A DNA stretch of 64,000 bases from Terramyces sp. JEL0728 (lineage: Eukaryota > Chytridiomycota > Chytridiomycetes > Rhizophydiales > Terramycetaceae): assembly GCA_027603945.1 (NCBI GenBank), contig JADIIU010000040.1, positions 1-64,000 on the forward strand. Reading direction: 5' to 3'. Every line of letters begins with the position of its first letter. The first letter of the stretch is position 1. A model generated the notes under the pieces. It was not told the DNA's origin. It ran no database searches and saw only the letters and a program-made list of their open reading frames with translations. The translations under genes and the position numbers were made by a program. Of the stretch, positions 57,448 to 64,000 are shown piece after piece.

Positions 57448-58387
57448 TTATCTAAATCCTACTGGTTCTTGCAGGTCGATTATTCTCCTTTCTTCATTAG
57501 TCAAAAAGCTGTTCATTGCATTGATTACCTCCCGGCCTTTCACTTGGCAATGCTATGTTAACCCGGAAATACTTGAATCATCCCAATTAGTAGACTGGTA
57601 TCTAGTGAACCCTTGAGTCCCTTTTGCACACCGCATAGTTTTCCCTGAGAATTCACCATGACAGATACCAAAGAATCTGAACACTGCTCTTCGGCAGGAG
57701 TGGCATCTATTACGTGATACTTGTCGATCTGGAATGCAGTAACTGATATCGGAACATTTTCCCTTCCTTCAAGCACTTCAGTCTCATCATCGGCAACATC
57801 AAAGTCGTATGCACCATCAGTGCTTTCAACATTAACTTTGGCAAGACGGGTATTGTATATGGCGCCTAAATTAACAACAACAGACCTCTAACTGCCATGA
57901 ATATCGCATCTAATACACCGCCTCCATAGTTTAAAACCAATACGTCAATATTTAAAACCCAGCAGACAGATCCAGGAACAATACATAGCTTGTACAAATC
58001 TAAACCGCCTTGCGGACCATTTAATGTTCTATTTAATATCTGTGTATACAAGATACACATTTCTTCAATTTGGCGTTTATCCAACATTACTTTTGCAGAG
58101 GGCGAGCATTCTACAGAACAGACAATTCGGCCAACATCGTTCTTGTTTTTTGTAGATTCTTCATCTTCATCTCGCGAATCCAATTCCTGAATATCTCCAA
58201 CAGATACTTTGATCCCAACCAATACCTCAGTTCCACTTTGAACAGACACTCTGCATGACCCAGATGCCTGGTTAATAATTCCCGTTTCCAAATATAGCTG
58301 GCGGGATTCGTTCTGTGCTCTCCCGTCATTCCTTATGCCTGCAGCTATTCCTTTTGAAATATAATCTTTTTCCACTCTTGAAATCAT
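57448..58387 (-). CDS. RRP42: Exosome ring subunit RRP42 (EXOSC7, RNase PH-like)
   Basis: Exons 58387-57886, 57865-57573, 57552-57448; introns 20, 20 nt; 299 aa. The RNase PH fold is visible: VEKDYISKGI, RNDGRAQNESRQLYLETGII, ASGSCRVSVQSGTEVLVGIK, GRIVCSVECSP, then VLVLNYGGGVLDAIFMAVRG and PISVTAFQI. It is a ring subunit of the RNA exosome (3'-5' RNA processing and decay); eukaryotic RRP42 is catalytically inactive. RRP42 is favoured over RRP43/RRP45 by the N-terminal (E)K.YI..G segment. The ATG at 58385-58387 lies just 24 bp from the divergent TFIIS start. Confidence 0.9.
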
Positions 58388-58411
58388 GAAAAAATTTTCA
58401 AAAACAAAAAA
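58388..58411. promoter_or_regulatory. 24-bp divergent spacer between RRP42 and TFIIS start codons
   Basis: Only 24 A/T-rich bases (an A-tract on both strands) separate the two start codons. Both promoters and leaders must overlap or extend into the opposite gene. Confidence 0.7.
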
Positions 58412-59336
58412 ATGACGCTGGAAGCTAATGAGATTCCAATGATCAAGAATCAAATATCCAAAGCACTGAAAGAAAAGGATTTCACTGTAAGACATTTCTA
58501 ACATAGAATGTTGCAGATCTTTTATCGCAGCTGGAACATTTTAAAGCCTCTACAGAAACCTTAAAAGTAATTTTTGCTAACCGCAGTCGACGAGGATTGG
58601 AGTATTTGTTACTGATATCAGAAAGCATCCTGATATATCAGAAGACATTAAAAGCCAAGCCAGAGTTCTGGTGAATCGATGGAAGCATGACATTGGGAGA
58701 ACAGTTGAAATTAAACGGCAAGACTCTATAAGCTCGCAAATCTCTACTCCGACATCGCCTGTAGATAGAACTGTCACTACGGATAGTATCAAAGTGAAAA
58801 ATCTGGGAGATAAAGTTCGCATCAAGTGTACCGAAATGATTTATGCAGCTCTGGCAACTGGATCTAATGAAGGTTTTTTGTATTAATGTAGAACCAAAGG
58901 ATGTATTGGAGATATGTGAAACAATTGAAAAGACTGTTTTTGCAGAATACGGTGCTACAAATGAGCACTACAAGAAACGGTTCCGTGCACTGGTATCAAA
59001 TCTCAAAGACAAGTCCAACCCAACCCTAAAAGCTAAAGTGGTAATCCGCAAAATTAAACCTGATGTTTTTGCCCTAATGTCTACGGAAGTAAGAATTTCT
59101 AAACCTAGGATATGATGTCAGAAGATAGACGAGCAGTAGTAGATGAGGCCGCAAAAGAAGCATTAGAAGAAGCCACCTCTGCGCAACCAGTATTACAAAC
59201 CACAGATATGTTCCGGTGCGGAAGATGCAAACAAAGAAAAGCTACATACTACCAAATGCAAACCAGAAGTGCTGATGAGCCTATGACTACCTTTGTTACC
59301 TGTGTAAATTGTAATAATAGATGGAAGTTTTGTTGA
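58412..59336 (+). CDS. DST1: Transcription elongation factor TFIIS
   Basis: Exons 58412-58486, 58507-58566, 58587-58872, 58892-59088, 59109-59336; introns 20, 20, 19, 20 nt; 281 aa. The N-terminal TFIIS N (LW) domain (LLSQLEHFKAST, TRIGVFVTDIRKHPDI, ARVLVNRWKHD) is followed by a Ser/Pro/Thr linker. The central domain has VRIKCTEMIYAAL and NLKDKSNPTLKAKV. The C-terminal zinc ribbon has FRCGRCKQRKATYYQMQTRS, then ADEPMTTFVTC. It contains the invariant RSADEP loop that enters the Pol II active site to stimulate transcript cleavage. The start is the first ATG; a second in-frame ATG at 58439 is possible. It shares a 24-bp divergent spacer with RRP42. Confidence 0.96.
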
Positions 59337-59387
59337 TCCATCCAATAAAGTTTTATCCTTGCCTTGTTTATACTGGGTCTTGCTCAA

Positions 59388-59648
59388 TCACACTCTGCTG
59401 CGATCATGAATATCAAGCACAAGTTGAAAGAAAGCAGAGTCCATGCCAATCGCAAGATATGAGTGGATTGAACCCCAACCTCTTAATCTCGATTTGGTTA
59501 TGTCATTAGGCTCAGTAGCAACAAGATATTTTTGGAGATACCCTGAGGTCAACTGTGAAACTGCGAGACTGGATGGCATCGCAATAAACAAAAAATAGCT
59601 TGATTGATAGGTGCTTTGTGCTTTTCCATTCACAATCGGTTCCGGCAT
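59388..59648 (-). CDS. Hypothetical 86-aa ORF, uncertain
   Basis: ATG at 59646-59648; MPEPIVNGKAQSTYQSSYFL ... KSRLRGWGSIHSYLAIGMDS. No recognised domain. It ends 51 bp from the TFIIS stop, convergently. The plus strand is also open over part of this stretch in two frames, so the coding strand is not secure. No TATA box seen. A GT...AG block of 21 nt near the end (59368-59388) would extend the frame antisense into TFIIS, which is improbable. Confidence 0.3.
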   Translation of the reverse strand: MPEPIVNGKAQSTYQSSYFLFIAMPSSLAVSQLTSGYLQKYLVATEPNDITKSRLRGWGSIHSYLAIGMDSAFFQLVLDIHDRSRV

Positions 59649-59790
59649 CCTAAACTGGATTGATTTATTAATTGCCTCGTTTTTGTGCTACTTACTCCTG
59701 CAACAGGGGGTTCAACTGGGAACCTGGCTTTCAAGGTGGCGAATCAAAAAAAGAATAAATAGTGGAGGCTTGCAGCAACCGTACTCTCAT

Positions 59791-60078
59791 ATGGCAAAAA
59801 TCGACTTGTCTCTGTTCGATGAGCTGATGGCAGATATGCCTTCCACATTACTGCCAAAGCAGAAAAGACACAAATACCAGCAAAAGAACGACGACCTGTA
59901 CTTTTTAAATGTAAATCCAACCCCAGGAAGGAATTCTTCAAACTGCCCAGTTGTAAAAAGTCCACTCACAAGATATTCAGCTCATGTATTATATGTTCAC
60001 TATGAAATTGAAGAAATCGAATGTCCAAAAAGTGCCCCGTTACCTAAGCTGAGGGATAGCGGTGTGTACATGAATTAA
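59791..60078 (+). CDS. Hypothetical protein; open frame continues upstream without an ATG
   Basis: From the ATG at 59791, 95 aa (MAKIDLSLFDELMADMPSTL ...). The same frame is open upstream to 59611 and there encodes a good transmembrane helix (LLIASFLCYLLLQQGVQL) followed by a basic WRIKKR. This suggests the real protein is longer and begins in an upstream exon I could not place, because no donor occurs 18-23 nt before the likely acceptor at 59610. No family recognised. It ends VYMN. Confidence 0.45.
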   Translation: MAKIDLSLFDELMADMPSTLLPKQKRHKYQQKNDDLYFLNVNPTPGRNSSNCPVVKSPLTRYSAHVLYVHYEIEEIECPKSAPLPKLRDSGVYMN

Positions 60079-60552
60079 ACCTTATATATATATCTCATAA
60101 TAAACTTAATTTTAGTATATCTTTGGGACATTCTTACCACGTGACCTTAATTATGTTTATGAACTATTGAAGCAACCAAGGTGCTGGAAGACTCGTGCCG
60201 AGAACGCTGCGAATTAATGTTGCATACAATTAAGGATATCCTTGATTACCAGACTGCAACAACATTGCGGCAATTGTAAATATTTCTACACCAGCTTAAA
60301 ACGGTAACCAAATGAGATGTTCAGCCCATGCGGAATGAATAGATTCGCCGTCAATCAACTCTTAACTAATGTCCATAATTGAAGATAGCCTGCAAGGAAC
60401 CAAATTTAATATCTGACTGCGCTTAAAAATACTGAGACGTTGGCTAGTCTATTTTGTTTCATGGTTTGCTGGCTGTTTGCCCGCATTGCAAACCAAAAGA
60501 GATTTGCCAGCCACACCAGTTATAAATGACAAGGAAAAATTACTTTTTGCCA
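60079..60552. other. 474-bp intergenic region
   Basis: No credible ORF. A TATA box (TATAAAT at 60521-60527) serves the following small gene and overlaps an in-frame ATG at 60526. Confidence 0.45.
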
Positions 60553-60834
60553 ATGGCAGAAGGGAAAATTAAAGGAAGATCAACAAAAAAGCCAAACCTC
60601 AGAGTATTTATACCAACAGTGAGTTCGCTTGACCAGAAAAGTTTGACCACAAATTCAATCATGAAAAGAAAGAGCTCGGTTGACTGCTACTCTGCAACAA
60701 CTCCAAAGTCAGTCCACACATTAATAAAATCTGCTGCACCAGAGAGGCGGTCCATGAATACCATTCTCTCATTAATGGATACGCTGCTGCTGGAGATAAA
60801 TGGAGACTTGAACGAAAAAGTATTACCTTGCTGA
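60553..60834 (+). CDS. Small basic protein, unrecognised
   Basis: A 93-aa protein (MAEGKIKGRSTKKPNLRVF ... LEINGDLNEKVLPC). An ATG at 60526 would add 9 residues but is part of the TATA box (TATAAAT at 60521), so the ATG at 60553, 32 bp downstream, is chosen. Rich in Lys/Ser/Thr in the first two thirds; a C-terminal helix (SMNTILSLMDTLLLEINGD) may mediate an interaction. KRKSS is a possible kinase site. Function unknown. Confidence 0.5.
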   Translation: MAEGKIKGRSTKKPNLRVFIPTVSSLDQKSLTTNSIMKRKSSVDCYSATTPKSVHTLIKSAAPERRSMNTILSLMDTLLLEINGDLNEKVLPC

Positions 60835-60911
60835 ATTAATTATATATATTACCATTAGACTAATAAAAACCTTGCGAATTTTATGCTTGAATTTTTAGAC
60901 TTTTTTTGAAA

Positions 60912-61804
60912 ATGTTAATCACAAGCCCATTGCTTCCTATTGTATTTTGGCACGGTATGGGAGACTCTTGCTGTGACGGAATCAGTAGGATTGAAAATGA
61001 AATACAATCTTGGTATCCTGGAACGTTCACATATTCAATCATGGTAGGGAAAGACAAAGATGAGGATAAAAAGGCAGGATTCTTTGACAAGATTGACCGC
61101 CAGGTATTATAAATTAACAAGATTGAATATGTGTGTCAAGACTTGAAGTCTAAACCAGAACTTGCCAGTGGATTCAACGCGATTGGGTTCTCGCAGGGAG
61201 GTTTATTCTTAAGAGGATTAGTTCAGAAATGTGATTCGATTAGAATTGTAAATCTAATGACTTTTGGTTCCCCGCATGCCGGCGTAGCTGATATTCCTAA
61301 CTGCGAAGAAGAGTCTGCGAATTGCTCCTTGATGCGATCGATTGTAAAAGCCGGTGCATATTGGAGCTGGATTCAGTCCTCTGTGGTTCAAGCGCAATAC
61401 TACAAGGATTGGAAAAACTTGGAAACGTACCTTGAATCAAATATCTTCTTGCCAGACTTGAATCAGGAGCTGCCAGATGTTGATAACAAGTATTCTGATA
61501 GGTTGAAATCGCTGAAACGACTGATTCTGATAAAGTTTGATCAGGATCGCATGATAGTTCCCAAGGAAACAGCGGTAACTGATTTCTAATCAAGTGGTTT
61601 GGATTCTATGATAATGAAGGAAAAGTAGTGGATTTGAAAAACCAGGAATGGTACAAGGCCAACAAACTAGGACTCAAAGACATGGATAATCAGGGGAAGA
61701 TTGCATTCGTAACTTTGCCTGGAGAACACATGAAAATTACTCATGAAGATCTCAAAAAATTGATTGAAGAGTATTTTATCTCTCTAAATATACTGAATAT
61801 TTGA
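60912..61804 (+). CDS. PPT1: Palmitoyl-protein thioesterase (PPT1 type)
   Basis: Exons 60912-61103, 61122-61574, 61595-61804; introns 18 and 20 nt; 284 aa. An alpha/beta hydrolase that removes fatty acids from S-acylated proteins. PIVFWHGMGDSCC (oxyanion region), GFNAIGFSQGGLFLRG (nucleophile Ser88), LMTFGSPHAGV, FLPDLNQELP, then WFGFY and LPGEHMKI (catalytic His), all in family order. Known PPT1 proteins are lysosomal and have a signal peptide; here the first 20 residues start directly with the beta strand and no hydrophobic leader or upstream exon is visible. The 18-nt intron (61104-61121) is among the two shortest. Confidence 0.93.
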
Positions 61805-62500
61805 ATCTGTTTGTAGTTATGAAGCCGTTTTCTTACTTTGACAGATGACTCACATAGACATAGGGGGTGAGAGGTAATAGATCTGCACTGATCCTCTCGC
61901 AGAGACAACAAACAAAGGCGCTAGGGAAATCTATGATACAATGATATGCTGTCTGTTGGCCCGCTAATTCATATATTCGTTATATCTGACAGTCTGGCTT
62001 GATGGAATGCTATTGATCTCACCTCGGCTCAGATACCGAAATAGACGGCCCCGCATGCGTCGCATTGAAGTGGGGCGAAATCAATTTCATAAAAGACTTT
62101 TATCTGACAGGTAATGCAAGTTAGGACAAAAGGAAATGCCAATCCCGTTTAGATTTCAAGTTTTTCAGTGTGTAGGTTCAATTGGTCCTAATATTATTGT
62201 CCATTCACCTCTATATTTAGAGCTTTCATGAGCTAATTTCCGAAAACAGATGACTTTTCATACGACCCAAAAACCGCTGGGCAAGGCACAAGTCAGAAGA
62301 TGGCAGCTGAAAAAGCCGTATTGCCGCTCAATCGATCTAACAAACGCATTCCTTTGCGATATCCGTTGATCGGCCTAGTATTGCAAATTTTCCATTCTGC
62401 ACGTTTGTTTATGACGTCTGTGTGCTTCAGTGCCATTTCTTGTGTAACCGAGCGTGGGTTTATAAGGGGCAAATGAATGACCTACTCACAGTAATTAATA
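61805..62500. other. 696-bp intergenic region, the longest in the window
   Basis: No ORF with support, no RNA gene or repeat recognised. It lies upstream of the C2H2 gene. A TATA box is at 62461-62467. Confidence 0.5.
62461..62467 (+). promoter_or_regulatory. TATA box of the C2H2 gene
   Basis: TATAAGG, 40 bp upstream of the ATG at 62501. Confidence 0.5.
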
Positions 62501-62954
62501 ATGATTTCGATCGCATCCTTGTTGAATGAGGAGGTAGTATGCAAACCCGAACCAGTCCACTACACTCCATACGAATACCCCAAATCTAAACCAAGAACCA
62601 ATGGCATCGGTAAGATAAAAGCTAACTGTAGAAATCCTTCTTCATTCAGCCGATCTTGTCAGCGAACCTCCAAAGCCTTCCCCAATCAATACCAATATAC
62701 ATTCATTCCGCAGCGACCACTTGTCCGATGGCACAATTTCGCCAATCTCTCCAAATGGAAATCGGCCTTTCCCTTGCAGCCGCTGCGATCAGACATTTTC
62801 AAGAAAGCACGATTTAATTCGCCATGTACGCATTCACACTGGAGTAAAGCCATTCCAATGCACCAGATGCGGAAAAGGATTTGTTCGCAAGGATGCCTTG
62901 AAAAGACATGAAGCTATGGACGTCGAAATCCGAAGATTTCGCTGTGTAGTTTAA
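62501..62954 (+). CDS. Two-finger C2H2 zinc-finger protein
   Basis: Exons 62501-62609 and 62632-62954; intron 22 nt; 143 aa. A Pro/Ser-rich N-terminal half precedes two tandem C2H2 fingers: FPCSRCDQTFSRKHDLIRH and, after the linker VRIHTGVKPFQ, CTRCGKGFVRKDALKRHE. The finger pair and its position near the C-terminus resemble fungal Msn2/4- or Crz1-like regulators. Key helix residues of finger 1 (R-K-H-D-L-I-R) and finger 2 (R-K-D-A-L-K-R) are visible. The unspliced frames are both open, which could mislead gene callers. The target sequence is unknown. It has a long 5' intergenic region and a TATA box. Confidence 0.88.
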
Positions 62955-63069
62955 ACGAGGACTCCATTGTACTATAAATGCATCTTAATATATTTTTAAT
63001 CCGTATTTCATTGTATCCGCAGATCATTGACATGGCGTTTTTTCAAAATAGACTTTTCCAAATACAATC

Positions 63070-64000
63070 ATGTCCTTGCTGGAATTTCCATTACCCCCAA
63101 CAATACAGACGGAAGATCAGCAATGGTCCCTGCCGGAACCAACAGCCTATGTATCTCCAAATAGCAGCGACTCATCTGACTCTGAATTTGAACAGTTTGT
63201 AAATCCCGAAGACCCATCAACTCATTCATTTTATATTAAACCGCAACATAGACCTGTTCGGGATATTTTCTTTCTATTTTTATATGGACTCTGCATATTG
63301 GCGTTTGTTGCAACAGGATTGTATGAAGTACTCTCAAACACTTCAAAAATAGCAATTGCAAAATCAATATTTTCTATACTTGTGAAAAATGCTGGTAATG
63401 CAATATGTTGATACAGGTTTACTTTCAACCCTTTCCTTCCTTTCGATCCTTGGATCAATTTTATGGCTGCTCATGCTAAAGCAGTTTTCAAAGGTACGAA
63501 AATGCTAATAAGGCAATTATTGTAGCGACTGGAATGTTTGTACCCGTCAGTATTGTCTCTATATCTGTTTTTAGCCTTGCGCAATTCGCAAAGGAAGCAA
63601 GATCTAAGGATTCTCTGTTTGAATTGAACATGATGACTGCTATATCCTGCTTTGGAATATTACTGGGTCTTTATGCAGCCTTCCATACTTGGAAAAATAG
63701 GAATTTGGCAGTTGTGTTGGACAGTATTGTCCAGCTTTCTATGGTGATACTTAGGGCAAACCCCAGCTTGATTCTCCTATCATTCTTTTTGACAGGAATT
63801 CACATTCTCTTCTCCTTGTTTTGGTTTTGGGTATTTGTTCACATCTTTTTGCACGGATCCCCTGTTTCCGATGGAGACAAGATATCGTTTGTTTTGGACA
63901 GTTCTGGCCCTTGGATCATATTTTTCTTCCTGCTGGTTTATTTCTGGACATCTTCTTTACTAAAAAACCTGGAGAAGGTAACAGTTGCATCCGTTGTTGG
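63070..64000 (+). CDS. PNS1: Choline-transporter-like protein (SLC44/PNS1), 5' part
   Basis: Exons 63070-63394, 63417-63493, 63513-64000 and beyond the window; introns 22 and 19 nt. The visible 296 codons give an acidic Ser-rich N-terminus (SPNSSDSSDSEFEQFVNPED), TM1 after RPVRDIFFLFLYGLCILAF, a loop, and several more helices. The conserved CTL segments are VLDSIVQLSMVIL, then FFLLVYFWTSSLLKNLEKVT and VASVVG, where the family has (Y/F)xxxWTxxVxxNxxHVTVAGVVA. CTL proteins are plasma or vacuolar membrane proteins; some move choline, but yeast Pns1 does not clearly do so. It is cut by the window end. Confidence 0.9.

Overview
This is a gene-dense nuclear segment from a eukaryote, most likely a fungus and possibly an early-diverging (chytrid-like) one. 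The fungal call rests on a neutral trehalase with the fungal-type N-terminal regulatory segment, two fungal-style OPT transporters, a PNS1/CTL transporter, a GH7 cellulase, an ADE8-like stand-alone GAR transformylase and a C2H2 regulator. The lineage is inferred from gene content only. There are no tRNA or rRNA genes, transposons, CRISPR arrays or viral genes that I can recognise.

The dominant feature is the intron size. Almost every apparent frameshift or premature stop in a conserved gene is repaired by removing one GT...AG segment of 18-23 nt. I place 69 introns in 23 genes: 2 of 18 nt, 16 of 19, 31 of 20, 10 of 21, 8 of 22, 1 of 23, and one of 65 nt that divides into three abutting GT...AG units (22+21+22). 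In each gene the spliced length is a whole number of codons and the conserved motifs join correctly. Most introns start GTA (63 of 69) and carry a CTAAY/TTAAY-like branch motif only about 4-6 nt before the terminal AG.

Layout. 0-5 kb: a partial unknown gene, then DPH1 (diphthamide synthesis) divergent from eEF2, the only protein known to carry diphthamide. 5-14 kb: a secreted PPLVT-repeat protein, a 7TM protein with a long serine-rich tail, an ankyrin-repeat protein, a secreted CAP protein, LSM3, ELP3 and a second 7TM protein. 14-19 kb: UBP8/USP22 and neutral trehalase, convergent. 19-35 kb: midasin (MDN1/REA1, 9 exons, 5102 aa) and a PfkB sugar kinase. 36-41 kb: a one-TM protein, an ALIX/Bro1 protein, a FAM177-family protein and a compact GH7 glycosidase.

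42-45 kb: four universal stress protein (USP) genes. 45-51 kb: an ENPP-type ectophosphodiesterase, a CoA-transferase, a 7TM protein with a Cys-rich ectodomain, and MGS1/WRNIP1. 51-57 kb: two divergent OPT transporters. 57-64 kb: ADE8, exosome RRP42 and TFIIS (head-to-head, 24 bp between start codons), small unknown proteins, a palmitoyl-protein thioesterase, a C2H2 zinc-finger protein and the 5' part of a CTL/PNS1 transporter.

Intergenic space is very small: stop-to-stop 6 bp (USP4/ENPP) and 27 bp (MDN1/PfkB), tandem stop-to-start 33-37 bp, and the 24-bp divergent promoter. Larger gaps (400-700 bp) sit mainly upstream of secreted, stress or transporter genes. These often have a TATA box 32-41 bp before the chosen ATG, which implies very short 5' leaders.
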